NCBI RefSeq assembly: GCF_002192695.1
Contig: NZ_MTLG01000002.1
Coordinates: forward strand, 62,001-126,000
Source: Achromobacter xylosoxidans
GTDB lineage: Bacteria > Pseudomonadota > Gammaproteobacteria > Burkholderiales > Burkholderiaceae_B
Direction: 5' to 3'
DNA: 64,000 nt
Below are positions 17,932 through 26,970 of this stretch, in pieces. The position numbers were made by a program, and so were the translations under genes. How positions within the stretch are numbered: the first letter of the stretch is position 1; each line of letters opens with the position of its first letter. The notes under the pieces are model-generated. The model made no database searches and had not been told where the DNA came from. It saw nothing but the letters and a program-made list of their open reading frames with translations.

Positions 17932-17972
17932 GGGACACTCGATTGTCGCGACAGCGTCGCGACAATTGTCCC
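17932..17972. terminator. Long two-part hairpin between convergent genes
   Basis: ATTGTCGCGAC and GTCGCGACAAT form an eleven-pair perfect stem with a three-base loop (17942-17966). Outside it, GGGACA (17932-17937) and TGTCCC (17967-17972) pair after a four-base bulge. It lies between the dehydrogenase and AEC stops. There is no T run, so it may act as a shared mRNA 3' end stabiliser or a factor-assisted stop. Confidence 0.6.
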
Positions 17973-17976
17973 GATA

Positions 17977-18873
17977 TCAAACCCCGCGGCTGAACCACAG
18001 CATCACCGGCGCCAGCAGCAGGAACGCCACCGTCGACACCAGCACCGCGCCCGCCGCGGTATCCCCTTGCGTCGTGTAACGCTTGACGTACATGTAGCTC
18101 ACCACCGCGCAGGGCATGGCCATCTGCAGGCTCAGCGCCCCGGCCAGCACCGGCTCCAGATCCAGCGCCCACACGACCGCGAGCCCCGCCCCCAGGCCCA
18201 CGGCCAGGCGGATGGCGGCGACCTTGGCGCCGTCGCGCAAGCCGTTGGACGGAATCAGGGCCAGCGCATGGCCCAGACTCAGCAGCATCAGCGGCACGGT
18301 CACCGCGCCCAGCATGCGCGAGGTCTCGATCAGCCACTCGGGCACCGGTACGTGCATGAGGCGCAGGGCCACGGCGACCAGCGAAGCCAGCAAAATCGGA
18401 CTCTTCCAGCTGCCCTTGGTGTTCACGCCCGGCAACAGGCGCACCGCGATGGTGTGCATGACAAAGGAACTGACCGCGAAGAATGCGACCGCCACCGACA
18501 GGCCAGCGTCGCCGAAGGCCATCTGCGAAATCGGCAACCCCAGGTTGCCGGCGTTGGGCAGGAAGGCGGTGGGCAGCAGCGTGCGCACGGGCAGCTTCCA
18601 TGCCTTGAGCAGCAGCGCGCATATCAATGCGCACAGCAACAGCGCCAGCAAGGTCGCCACCGCCACGTCGGCCAGCGCGCGGTCGTCCAGGCGGGTCGTG
18701 ACGAAGGTGTGGAACACCAGGGCAGGCGTGGTCACCGAGGTCACCAGCATGGTGATGAAGGAACCGCCGAACGGCAGGTCCCGCTTGCCCCAATACACCC
18801 CTATGCCCGCGCAAAAGAGCAAAGGCAGCATCAGCACGATCGATGAGAAATAGAACTGCACGACGGCGGACAT
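17977..18873 (-). CDS. AEC-family (auxin efflux carrier type) transporter
   Basis: 298 residues, about ten membrane segments, with the AEC signature AFLPNAGNLGLPISQMAFGD in the first repeat and LQMAMPCAVVSYMYVKRY in the second. AEC proteins carry organic anions such as malonate or malate across the inner membrane. It is convergent with the dehydrogenase operon and separated from it by a large hairpin. It could move a sulfonate or its products, since the cluster lacks TctAB membrane partners, but the direction and substrate are speculation. Confidence 0.85.
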   Translation of the reverse strand: MSAVVQFYFSSIVLMLPLLFCAGIGVYWGKRDLPFGGSFITMLVTSVTTPALVFHTFVTTRLDDRALADVAVATLLALLLCALICALLLKAWKLPVRTLLPTAFLPNAGNLGLPISQMAFGDAGLSVAVAFFAVSSFVMHTIAVRLLPGVNTKGSWKSPILLASLVAVALRLMHVPVPEWLIETSRMLGAVTVPLMLLSLGHALALIPSNGLRDGAKVAAIRLAVGLGAGLAVVWALDLEPVLAGALSLQMAMPCAVVSYMYVKRYTTQGDTAAGAVLVSTVAFLLLAPVMLWFSRGV

Positions 18874-18994
18874 GCGCTTATTCCGTTAGAGATAAGAAGA
18901 TCGATGCGCGAAGGCATCATCGCTTGCCGGACGGCCTACCCGGGCGGCAGCATGGGGCAACTCGTCAATCGCCGGGCTTTTGCCCCCAACCGCC

Positions 18995-19300
18995 ATGCCT
19001 GCCACCGCACTTTCCGCCACGCCCCCGCATTCGGCCGCGAACCCGGCCCAGACATCCACGCTGCATGCAGCGCCGAGTCCCGCCCTGCCCATCAAACCCT
19101 TGTCGGAACGCCAGGCCAGTTGCCTGCACTGGGCCGCCATGGGCAAGACCAGCTGGGAAACCGCCCGCATCCTGGGCGTCAGCGAAAGCACCGTGAATTT
19201 CCACCTGTGCAACGCCTGCGAGAAACTCGGCGTGCGCGGCCGGCGCGCCGCGGTGGTCACGGCGCTGCGGCTGGGCCTGATCCAGCCCGTCACGGCTTGA
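18995..19300 (+). CDS. Small LuxR-type helix-turn-helix protein
   Basis: About 101 residues. After a Pro/Ala/Ser-rich tail of about 35 residues comes a complete LuxR C-terminal domain: LSERQASCLHWAAMGKTSWE, ILGVSESTVNFHLCNACEKL and RAAVVTALRLGLI. There is no autoinducer or receiver domain. The ATG at 18995 is chosen; a TTG at 18980 is in frame, and neither has a strong ribosome site. It diverges from the AEC gene and overlaps the convergent lipoprotein gene by 11 bases. It may be the remnant of a longer LuxR protein or a stand-alone DNA-binding protein. Confidence 0.7.
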   Translation: MPATALSATPPHSAANPAQTSTLHAAPSPALPIKPLSERQASCLHWAAMGKTSWETARILGVSESTVNFHLCNACEKLGVRGRRAAVVTALRLGLIQPVTA

Positions 19301-19802
19301 TGACGACGGAACGCAGGAACTCATGCGCCCGCTCTGCCGGCAGGCTTTCCACGGTGCCGGCCGCCACGGCCTCGATCAGCATGGTGTCGGTCACCCAGAC
19401 CCTGGCCCGCAGCCAGCCCGGCTTGCCCATGGCCTTGCCCTGGACCTCGATGTCCTGTCCGTAGGCAGGCCATTCATTGGGCGGCGGCGACTGCATGTTG
19501 GCATAGAGCGAGTGCATCAGCGCCATGCCCAGCGCCTGCTTGGCGGCGGGATCCTTCGCAATGTCCGGGGGCAGGGGCGCCGAACCGACGGCGAAGACCG
19601 CCTCGCCCACGGTGGCGCTGGCCAGGGTAAAACGCAAGGTATGGGTGTCCAGCTTCAGGTCGCGGGTGTCCGTCGTCACCCGGTCCGGAAAGGCCGCGCG
19701 CGCGTGGCCGTCGGCCACGTCCACTTCGCGCCAGTTGTAACTGGGCGAGCAGGCCGTGATCAGCAGGGCCAGTGCGGCAATCGCTCCGGCTTTCTTGAAC
19801 AT
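19290..19802 (-). CDS. Putative lipoprotein of unknown function
   Basis: 170 residues. MFKKAGAIAALALLITACSP is a lipoprotein signal, with the lipobox Ile-Thr-Ala-Cys at residue 18 of this start (ATG at 19802). An upstream in-frame ATG at 19829 would add nine residues. The rest is soluble, with no repeats or membrane spans. I do not recognise a named domain. The gene overlaps the small LuxR gene tail to tail. Confidence 0.7.
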   Translation of the reverse strand: MFKKAGAIAALALLITACSPSYNWREVDVADGHARAAFPDRVTTDTRDLKLDTHTLRFTLASATVGEAVFAVGSAPLPPDIAKDPAAKQALGMALMHSLYANMQSPPPNEWPAYGQDIEVQGKAMGKPGWLRARVWVTDTMLIEAVAAGTVESLPAERAHEFLRSVVIKP

Positions 19803-19874
19803 GAAACGAAACAGCGATGAAATCGTCATTACCCGTGGACCTGGACTGTTTATTCATCTCGAGGAAGCCAGAAA

Positions 19875-20783
19875 TTGTCGCCGATTTCCATGACCCCCGC
19901 GCCCGACGGCACGCCACTGGCCAACTATGCGTGGCCGGCCGCGCCCAACGTGCCCGCGCCGATCGCCGGTCCGGGCACTCCCAGTATCTACCTGCTGCAC
20001 GGACTTAGCGAGCATGCCGGGCGCTATGACCGCCTGGCGCGCTGGCTGACCGCGCGCGGCTGGACGGTGGGCGCCCACGACCACCGCGGCCATGGCCGAT
20101 CCGGCGGCCGGCCCGCGACCCTGAGCCACGAAGACGATCTGGTCGTCGACGCGGTCGACCGGCTGCGGGCCTGGACCGCTGCGCACGGCCGCCCGCCCAT
20201 CCTGCTGGGCCACAGCCTGGGCGCCCTGGTCGCGGTCCGGATCGCCTTGCGCCGCCTGGCCGAGATCGACGGCCTGGTGCTCAGTTCGCCGCCCTTCGTG
20301 GTGCACGTGCCGCCCTGGGTGCGGCGCACGCTGACCTGGATGTCGCTGCATGCGCCCGACCTGCGCGTGCCCCACGGATTGGCGCCCGCCCGCATCTCCC
20401 ATGACCCGGCCGTGGTGAAGGCCTACCGCAGCGATCCCCTGGTGCGCCGCCACATGACGGGGCGCCTGGCACGCTTCGTGGACGAAGGCGGCCGCGACTC
20501 CCTGCGCGACGCCCCGCAACTCGCCTGCCGCACCCTGCTGATGGTGGCGGGCGACGACTCCATCGTCGCCGCCGAAGGCAGCCGCCAGTTCGCCCAACGC
20601 GCGCCCGCCGAACTGCTGACGCTGCGCTGGTACGACACCGCCTGGCACGAAATCTTCAACGAAACCGCCCCCATCGCCGACCCGGTCTATGCCGACCTCG
20701 ACGAGTGGCTGGCGCGCACCGCACAGGCATTGTCCCTGTCCCCAGTATTGACTCCCTCGGCACAGGAGGCCAGCACCCCGTAA
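19875..20783 (+). CDS. Alpha/beta hydrolase (monoacylglycerol lipase-like, serine aminopeptidase S33 group)
   Basis: 302 residues. The oxyanion region IYLLHGLSEHAGRYDRLARW and the DHRGHGRSGG loop are followed by the nucleophile in LLGHSLGALVAVRIAL. The acid lies in MVAGDDSIVA and the His in WYDTAWHEIFNE. This order and the SEH stretch resemble lysophospholipase/monoacylglycerol lipase proteins. The TTG at 19875 is annotated because GAGGA (19860-19864) is well spaced from it; ATG at 19890 would remove five residues. It diverges from the lipoprotein gene and ends 32 bases before gshA. Confidence 0.8.
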   Translation: MSPISMTPAPDGTPLANYAWPAAPNVPAPIAGPGTPSIYLLHGLSEHAGRYDRLARWLTARGWTVGAHDHRGHGRSGGRPATLSHEDDLVVDAVDRLRAWTAAHGRPPILLGHSLGALVAVRIALRRLAEIDGLVLSSPPFVVHVPPWVRRTLTWMSLHAPDLRVPHGLAPARISHDPAVVKAYRSDPLVRRHMTGRLARFVDEGGRDSLRDAPQLACRTLLMVAGDDSIVAAEGSRQFAQRAPAELLTLRWYDTAWHEIFNETAPIADPVYADLDEWLARTAQALSLSPVLTPSAQEASTP

Positions 20784-20815
20784 AATCCGGCGACAGACCC
20801 AAACGAGAAGAACCC

Positions 20816-22387
20816 GTGACTGATACTGCCGCCAACCGCCTCTCCCGCCTGGAGGCCAACCGATCGCTGCTGACCCAGACCCTGCGGGGCATCGAAAAGG
20901 AAGGCCTGCGCGTGGACGAACAGGGCGTCCTGTCCCGCAAGCCGCACCCCGCCGGCCTGGGATCGGCGCTGACCAACGAACACGTCACCACCGATTATTC
21001 CGAATCCCTGCTCGAACTCATCACGGGCACCCACAAGGACGTGGATGCGCTGCTGGCCGAACTGACCAACACCCACCGTCACGTCTACAGCGTGCTGGAC
21101 CATGAACTGATCTGGAACCAGTCCATGCCCGCCACGCTGCCGTCCGAAGCCGACATTCCCATCGCCTGGTACGGCAAGTCCAACACCGGCATGCTCAAGC
21201 ACGTGTACCGCCGCGGCCTGGCCGTGCGCTACGGCAAGACCATGCAATGCATCGCCGGCGTGCATTACAACTTCTCGCTGGCCGAGGACCTGTGGTCCGT
21301 GCTGGACACGCAGCCGGGCAGCGCCCAGGACCGCCGTTCGCGCGGCTACATCGGCCTGATCCGCAATTTCACGCGCTATTCCTGGCTGCTGATGTACCTG
21401 TTCGGCGCCGCCCCGGCGCTGGCCAGCGACTTCCTGCGCGGACGCGAGCACCCGCTGCAGAAACTGGGCGACAGCACGCTGTACCTGCCCTACGCCACCA
21501 GCCTGCGCATGAGCGACCTGGGCTACCAGAACAAAGCGCAGTCGCAGCTCAAGCTCTGCTACAACGACCTGGACACGTTCCTGGGCCGCCTGTACGACGC
21601 GGTGACGCAGCCCTGGCCCGACTACCAGAAGATCGGCACCCACCGCGACGGCGAATGGATCCAGCTCAACACCAACGTGCTGCAGATCGAAAACGAGTAC
21701 TACTCCAGCATCCGCCCCAAGCGCGCCACCGGCCGCTGCGAACGCCCGATCACGGCGCTGGCCGAACGCGGCGTGCAATATGTCGAAGTGCGTTGCCTGG
21801 ACATCGATCCGAACTCGCCGGTCGGCATCGACGCCGACACGGGCCGCTTCGTCGATGCGTTCCTGCTGTTCTGCACCGCGTCCGACAGCCCCTACTTCCC
21901 CGCCAATGGCTACTGTCAGCGCAGCGCCGACAACTTCTCCACCGTGGTCAAGGAAGGCCGCAAGCCCGGCCTGACGCTGGACCGCGAAGGCCAGCCCATC
22001 GACCTGGTGCAATGGGGCCACGAACTGCTGGACCAGATCGCGCCCTACGCCGCGCTATTCGACTCCGCCCTGGGCGGCAGCGCCTATGCCGAGGCCCTGG
22101 CGGCCCAGCGCGCCAAGCTCGACCAGCCCGACTCCACGCCGTCGGCGCGCCTGCTGGCCTCGCTTTCCGACAGCGGCCTGTCGTTCCATGACTATTCGCT
22201 GGACCTCAGCCGCAAGCATGCCGATGCGCTGCGCGCCCAGGCCTTGCCCGCCGACCTGGCGGCAGCGTACGAACAGGCCGCCGCGCAATCTACGGCGGAA
22301 CAACTGCGCCTGGAGCAATCGGACACCGAGGATTTCGATACCTATGTGGCCCGCTACCACGCCGCACTGAAGGCCCCGCGCAAATAA
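20816..22387 (+). CDS. gshA: Glutamate-cysteine ligase
   Basis: 523 residues, class I gamma-glutamylcysteine synthetase. RGIEKEGLRVDEQG near the N-terminus and TTDYSESLLELITGTH supply the metal and substrate residues. MQCIAGVHYNFSLAEDLW and NVLQIENEYYSSIRPKR are family signatures. It makes gamma-glutamylcysteine, the first step to glutathione. The start is the GTG at 20816 with GAGAAG six bases upstream, because the longer open frame has no family sequence. The length is normal. Confidence 0.95.
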   Translation: MTDTAANRLSRLEANRSLLTQTLRGIEKEGLRVDEQGVLSRKPHPAGLGSALTNEHVTTDYSESLLELITGTHKDVDALLAELTNTHRHVYSVLDHELIWNQSMPATLPSEADIPIAWYGKSNTGMLKHVYRRGLAVRYGKTMQCIAGVHYNFSLAEDLWSVLDTQPGSAQDRRSRGYIGLIRNFTRYSWLLMYLFGAAPALASDFLRGREHPLQKLGDSTLYLPYATSLRMSDLGYQNKAQSQLKLCYNDLDTFLGRLYDAVTQPWPDYQKIGTHRDGEWIQLNTNVLQIENEYYSSIRPKRATGRCERPITALAERGVQYVEVRCLDIDPNSPVGIDADTGRFVDAFLLFCTASDSPYFPANGYCQRSADNFSTVVKEGRKPGLTLDREGQPIDLVQWGHELLDQIAPYAALFDSALGGSAYAEALAAQRAKLDQPDSTPSARLLASLSDSGLSFHDYSLDLSRKHADALRAQALPADLAAAYEQAAAQSTAEQLRLEQSDTEDFDTYVARYHAALKAPRK

Positions 22388-22409
22388 GGCGTATCGTTAG
22401 GGTTTTGAT

Positions 22410-22440
22410 CCGCGCCGCCGGCCCTCCGGCCGGCGCGGAC
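22410..22440 (+). terminator. GC-rich hairpin after gshA
   Basis: CCGCGCCG-CCGG pairs with CCGGCCGGCGCGG with one bulge around a short loop, directly after gshA and before the lipocalin gene. There is no T run, so the evidence for termination is modest. Confidence 0.4.
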
Positions 22441-22468
22441 CGCTCTGTCACATCAGGAGGTTTTCCCC

Positions 22469-22990
22469 ATGCGCCGCACCGCAACATTCCTGTTGGCCTT
22501 GGCCACCAGCGTGGCGGGGATAGTCCATGCCGCGCCGCCGCCCATGCAGACCGTGGAATCGGTGGACCTGAAGCGTTACGCAGGCATGTGGTACGAGATC
22601 GCGAATTTCCCCATGTTCTTCCAGCGCGACTGCGTGGGAGACACCACCGCCGAATACACCGCGCATCCCGACGGCACGGTAGGCGTGAACAACCGCTGCC
22701 GCACCAAGGATGGCGACGTCGACTCCGCCTCGGGTACCGCCACCGTGGTGGAAGGCAGCAACAACACCAAGCTCGAAGTCTCGTTCTTCAAGCCGTTCAA
22801 GGGCGATTACTGGGTGATCGGCCTGGATCCCGAATACCGCTGGTCGGTGGTCGGCACCCCGGACAGGAAATACCTGTGGATCCTGTCGCGCTCGCCGCAA
22901 CTGCCCAAGGAAGAACTGGACAAGGCCCTGGACGCCGCCAAGGCCCAAGGCTACCAGCTGGACGAACTGCGGTTCACGCCACAGAAGTAA
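22469..22990 (+). CDS. Bacterial lipocalin (Blc family)
   Basis: 173 residues. A Sec signal (RRTATFLLALATSVAGIVHA, cut before APPP) precedes the lipocalin barrel. The first conserved region is LKRYAGMWYEIANFPMFFQR with the Gly-x-Trp motif; YWVIGLDPEYRWSVVGTPDR is the end of the barrel. Blc itself is a lipoprotein, but no lipobox Cys is present, so this one should be free in the periplasm. AGGAGG stands seven bases before the ATG. Lipocalins of this type bind lysolipids or fatty acids. Confidence 0.9.
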   Translation: MRRTATFLLALATSVAGIVHAAPPPMQTVESVDLKRYAGMWYEIANFPMFFQRDCVGDTTAEYTAHPDGTVGVNNRCRTKDGDVDSASGTATVVEGSNNTKLEVSFFKPFKGDYWVIGLDPEYRWSVVGTPDRKYLWILSRSPQLPKEELDKALDAAKAQGYQLDELRFTPQK

Positions 22991-23006
22991 GACGCGCCGC
23001 GGCGCC

Positions 23007-23951
23007 CTATCCTGCGTAGTCGCGCGCCAGCCGAACCACCGTCACGCCTGGCTTCAGCTGCCGCAGCGACGGCATGACCAACGTGCATTGATCATACGGC
23101 GTCACGATGGGCTGGCCATCGGCCCAGCCTATCGTCGAACCGGCCCGCTCGAACGTCTCCAGGCCCGTCCAGGGCTCGGAGAAGCGCAGGTCCATGGAGG
23201 GCGCGACCACCGCGTCCGTCACTTCCAGCACGCGCTGGTTTTCGGCATCCGGCAGCAGCCAGCCTGCTGGCACGTCCGTCGCATCCGCCACGCCCGACTC
23301 CAGCAGCATGCGCGCCACCATGTCGCGCGCCACGTCGCGCGCGGCCAATTCGCCATGGAAGCCGCATTCGATCAGCAAGGCGCAGGCGTCTTCGCGGGCG
23401 GGGTCGCCGAACTGGCCGAAGTCGCGCATGCGCACGCCGTCCTTGTGCCCCGCGTCCACGATCACGTGTTGCGGCGCCTTCAGCCGTCGCGCCAGCGCGA
23501 TGTTGCGCGGCAGGACGCCGGTCAGCAGCAGGGGCGCGCCCGGCTCATGCATGGAATGCAGGTCCAGCAGCCAGTCCGCGCGTTCCACCCAGGGACGCAG
23601 CTCGGCGCCGCGCCGGCGGTCCGGCGTCGTCGGGTTGTCCAGGCGCTCGGCGCTCCAAACGCGGTTCATGTCCTCGGCGACGAAGCGCGAGGCATCGTGG
23701 TTGGCGTGGTCGAAACGGTCGAACGCGTCGAGATTGCAGAACGCCAGCGTCAGGCTGCCGCGGCGCGGCCGCAGGCCCGCCGCCAGCAGGTCCTTCAAGG
23801 CCCAGGCGCCGCACAGCTCATTGCCATGCACCAGCGCGGACAGCATCAACGCGCGCCCCGGAAGGCCTGAATCGAAATGCCACACGCCAGGAGTGCCGGT
23901 ATTGCCGGCGCGCTCGGCGCTCAGGTCGGGTACGGGAAGCTTGAATTCCAT
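23007..23951 (-). CDS. Succinylglutamate desuccinylase/aspartoacylase-family zinc hydrolase
   Basis: 314 residues, M14-like fold. The zinc ligands His42 and Glu45 lie in LSALVHGNELCGAWAL. The third His lies in WLLDLHSMHEPGAPLL near residue 137, and a Glu general base in LLIECGFHGE. The enzymes in this family cut N-acyl amino acids or similar amides. It is downstream of a Bug receptor and a LysR on the same strand, suggesting that the receptor brings in an N-acyl or amide substrate. The substrate is not identifiable by eye. Confidence 0.8.
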   Translation of the reverse strand: MEFKLPVPDLSAERAGNTGTPGVWHFDSGLPGRALMLSALVHGNELCGAWALKDLLAAGLRPRRGSLTLAFCNLDAFDRFDHANHDASRFVAEDMNRVWSAERLDNPTTPDRRRGAELRPWVERADWLLDLHSMHEPGAPLLLTGVLPRNIALARRLKAPQHVIVDAGHKDGVRMRDFGQFGDPAREDACALLIECGFHGELAARDVARDMVARMLLESGVADATDVPAGWLLPDAENQRVLEVTDAVVAPSMDLRFSEPWTGLETFERAGSTIGWADGQPIVTPYDQCTLVMPSLRQLKPGVTVVRLARDYAG

Positions 23952-24000
23952 GGATGTCGTCCGCTGCGGTGCTAGGGTGTTGCGATGATCCGGTTTCGGA

Positions 24001-24990
24001 TCACTGGGCTTCGATCTTGGCGGCCTTGACCAGCGCGCCGTACTTCTTGGTTTCCTCGGCCTGATAGGCCGCCGGGTCCAGGCCCGGCTGCGACAGCACG
24101 CCGCCGGCTTCCTGCATCTTGGCGCGGAACTGCTCCGATTTCAGCGTGTCGGCCAGCGCGCTGCGCAGCTTGGCGGCCACCGGCTCGGGCAGGCCGGCCG
24201 GACCATAGAGCGCGAACCAGACGCTGATGTCGACGGACTCGAACCCCGGGGTTTCCGCCAGGGCCGGCAGGTCCGGCGCCACCGGCGAACGCTTCTTTTC
24301 GGTGACGCCCAGCGCCACGATCTTGTCGGCGCGCACTTGCGGCAGGCCCGAGGACAGCACCAGCATGCCGTAGTCCAGCTGGCCGCTCATCAGGTCCGTC
24401 ACCAGCGGCGCCACGCCGCGGTATGGCACGTGCTCGGCGCGCGTGGCGGTCGACTGGTTGATCATTTCGCCGGCCAGGTGCAGGGTCGTGCCCACGCCGG
24501 AGGAACCGTAGTTGAAGCTGCCGGGCGCGGCGGCGCGCAGCTTCTGCAGATACTCGGCGGCGGTCTTCACGCCCGAATTCTTGCTGGCGGCCAGCAGCAT
24601 GGGCTGCGAGGCGATCACGCCCAGCGGCGAGAAGTCCTTCACGCTGTCGTACTTGACCGCGTTGTTGATCATGCTGGCGATGACCATCTCATTGGTCGAG
24701 CCCAGCAGCAACGTGTAGCCGTCGGGCGCGGCGCGCGCTACGCGTTGCGCGCCGATGGTGCCGCCGGCGCCGCCCACATTCTCAACCACCACGCTCTGGC
24801 CCAGGCGCTTGGCCAGCTCTTCGCCAAACAGGCGCGCGGTCAGGTCCACGCTGCCGCCCGCCGGATAGCCGACCACCAGCGAGATGGCGCGTTCGGGATA
24901 CTCGGCGTGGGCGGCAGGCGCCGCGGCCAGCGCGGAGACGGTACAGATGGCGGCTAGCGCGCCGCGCAACGGATGCAGGACGGATTTCAT
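24001..24990 (-). CDS. Bug/TctC-family periplasmic binding protein
   Basis: 329 residues. A Sec signal (ALAAICTVSALAAAPAAHA, cut before EYPE) leads to the Bug fold: ISLVVGYPAGGSVDLTARLF, APDGYTLLLGSTNE and VPYRGVAPLVTDLMSGQLDY. It binds a small carboxylate or amide in the periplasm. The genes lie LysR - Bug - zinc hydrolase on the minus strand, spaced 149 and 49 bases, a probable small catabolic unit. No TctAB partners are nearby. Confidence 0.88.
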   Translation of the reverse strand: MKSVLHPLRGALAAICTVSALAAAPAAHAEYPERAISLVVGYPAGGSVDLTARLFGEELAKRLGQSVVVENVGGAGGTIGAQRVARAAPDGYTLLLGSTNEMVIASMINNAVKYDSVKDFSPLGVIASQPMLLAASKNSGVKTAAEYLQKLRAAAPGSFNYGSSGVGTTLHLAGEMINQSTATRAEHVPYRGVAPLVTDLMSGQLDYGMLVLSSGLPQVRADKIVALGVTEKKRSPVAPDLPALAETPGFESVDISVWFALYGPAGLPEPVAAKLRSALADTLKSEQFRAKMQEAGGVLSQPGLDPAAYQAEETKKYGALVKAAKIEAQ

Positions 24991-25139
24991 GTTTTCTCCC
25001 TGGGTACTGTGGCGGACGGCGTCGCCGTCTCATTTGACGTTTCGGGAGCTATTCTCGGACGTACACCAGGGATATTCCGTGCCGAATCGACACATTGCCG
25101 TGCGGATTTGGCACACGCACGCCAGGTGGCAATCGGATG

Positions 25140-26054
25140 TCAGGCCTTGCGGCTGGCCGTGGCTTCCCAGGCCGCCTCGGCCAGGTCGGCCAGGCGCGCC
25201 CGCGACCGATACAGCCGCACCTCGAACGAGATTTCCTCGCTACGCCCGCCCAGGGCGGCCAGCGCGCCGCGGCGGCAGTCCGCCGCCACCATGGACCAGG
25301 GCAGCCAGGCCACCCCCAGGCCCTTGGCGACCGCGCCATGCGCCGCGTCCAGCGAATCGCTGCGCAGGAATGGCGCCAGGGCGTAGGGCGTGGCCTCCAG
25401 GCGGTCGCCCACGATGCGCTCCATCGCCAGGCCGCCCGCATAGGTGATCAGGGGCACGGACGGCCCGCCTTCCTGCAGCACGTAGCGGGCCCGGCCGCGC
25501 GAATCCGCCTGGCTGACGGGCACGAGCTTGTCGGTGCCCAGCGTCATGTAGCGGTAGCGCCCGGGGCTCAACTGCACGGACAGGGCCGGATGCTCATAGC
25601 AGCACAGCAGGTCCACCCGGCCCTGCTCCAGCCGGGCCGCCATGTCCTGCATCATGCCGGTGGACAATTCGACCTGGGTGCCCTCGGTCAGCACCTTGGG
25701 CGTGCGGTGGCGCAGGCGCGCGATCCAGTCCGCCACCAGCGTGCGCGCCAGGCTGCGGCCGGTGGCGATGCGCAGCACGGCCTCGCCGCCCGCGCCGAAA
25801 CTGCGGATGCGATGGCGCACCTGCCCCATCTGCTCCACCACCTGCGTCGCGGTCTTGAGCAGGGCCTCGCCTTCGGCGGTCAGGACCACCGGCAGGCGCT
25901 GGCGCTCGATCAGCGGCGCGCCCGCCCAGGCCTCCAGCGCGCGGATGCGCCGGCCGAACGCAGGATGGGTCACGTGGCGCAGCTCGGCCGCGCGCACGAA
26001 GCTGCCGGTCTGCGCCAGGGCAATCAGGTCCTCAAGGAGTTTCAGGTCGGCCAT
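25140..26054 (-). CDS. LysR-family transcriptional regulator (HypT-like N-terminus)
   Basis: 304 residues from the ATG at 26054; an ATG three codons upstream is also in frame. The helix-turn-helix region ALAQTGSFVRAAELRHVTHP followed by AFGRRIRALEAW resembles the HypT/YjiE branch, which has Pro-Ala-Phe-(S/G)-Arg-Arg in the recognition helix. The effector domain is of normal size. It is transcribed toward the Bug and zinc-hydrolase genes and likely controls them. A role in oxidant sensing is only a possibility from the family resemblance. Confidence 0.83.
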   Translation of the reverse strand: MADLKLLEDLIALAQTGSFVRAAELRHVTHPAFGRRIRALEAWAGAPLIERQRLPVVLTAEGEALLKTATQVVEQMGQVRHRIRSFGAGGEAVLRIATGRSLARTLVADWIARLRHRTPKVLTEGTQVELSTGMMQDMAARLEQGRVDLLCCYEHPALSVQLSPGRYRYMTLGTDKLVPVSQADSRGRARYVLQEGGPSVPLITYAGGLAMERIVGDRLEATPYALAPFLRSDSLDAAHGAVAKGLGVAWLPWSMVAADCRRGALAALGGRSEEISFEVRLYRSRARLADLAEAAWEATASRKA

Positions 26055-26085
26055 GGGCGTCAAGCTTACGCCATCGGCCGGCCCT

Positions 26086-26970
26086 TCACTTGGCGCCCAG
26101 CCCCATCATCGCCAGGGTGGCGCGGGTCAGGTCGCTATCTGGATCTTCCAGCTCGTTGACCAGGTCGAAATGGTTGCAGTGGGGCGTCGGGATGCGGGTG
26201 GAAGCCAGCCCCGCGGCATTCCAGGCGGCTTCGTATGCGGCCGTCTGGTTCTTGAAGCCCTGGGTCTCCAACCCGCCCACGGCCAGCAGCATCGGGCCTG
26301 CACGTTTCGGCAGATGGAAGATCGGGCTTTGGTGCGCCGCCTGCTCGGGCGTCAGCTGCAGCCAGGTGTTGGGCAGGACATCGCACAGCGGACGCAGATC
26401 GAACAGCCCGCTCAACGCCAGCGTACCCTTGATCACGTCGTCCGGCACGCCGTAGCGTGCCTGCCATTCTGGCGCCACCAGCATGCCGGCCAGATGGCCG
26501 CCCGCCGAGCTGCCGCTGACGTAGATCCTCTCAGGATCCACGCCGTAGGCCGCCACGTTGCGGTACAGCCAGGCCACGGCGGAACGCACCTCGCGCACCA
26601 CCTCGCCCAAGGTGGCCTCGGGCACCAGCGTGTATTCGAGGGTAGCGACGGCGGCGCCCGCGGCATTGAAGGCCTCGGCCATCACGGGCGCGTCTTCCTT
26701 GCGCTGCGCGCGCCAGTAGCCGCCGTGGATGAACACGAACAACGGCGCCGGCGCCTGTGAGGCGGCGGGCAGGAACAGGTCCAGCCGTTCATCCTGGCCC
26801 ATGCCGTAGCGCAGGTCCAGCACGCCGGGGCGGCGCGTGCGCACCCGGGCCGAGGATTCGGCATAGCGGCGCACGCAGGCGTCGAAATCCGGCACCGATT
26901 CGCGCGCGTTGTATTGCACCTCGCGCTCGGCGATGGTGGGAAAGAAGAGATCGATGTCGGTGTTATGCAT
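26086..26970 (-). CDS. Alpha/beta hydrolase, HSL/kynurenine-formamidase-like esterase
   Basis: 294 residues. The oxyanion motif FVFIHGGYWRAQRK and the nucleophile in YVSGSSAGGHLAGMLV place it in the hormone-sensitive-lipase group near bacterial arylformamidases. The His lies in PHCNHFDLVNEL. The start overlaps the upstream GntR stop by eight bases (ATGCATAA), so the two are cotranscribed. Its position beside aromatic-acid genes suggests hydrolysis of an aromatic ester or N-formyl compound; that is inference. Confidence 0.8.
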   Translation of the reverse strand: MHNTDIDLFFPTIAEREVQYNARESVPDFDACVRRYAESSARVRTRRPGVLDLRYGMGQDERLDLFLPAASQAPAPLFVFIHGGYWRAQRKEDAPVMAEAFNAAGAAVATLEYTLVPEATLGEVVREVRSAVAWLYRNVAAYGVDPERIYVSGSSAGGHLAGMLVAPEWQARYGVPDDVIKGTLALSGLFDLRPLCDVLPNTWLQLTPEQAAHQSPIFHLPKRAGPMLLAVGGLETQGFKNQTAAYEAAWNAAGLASTRIPTPHCNHFDLVNELEDPDSDLTRATLAMMGLGAK

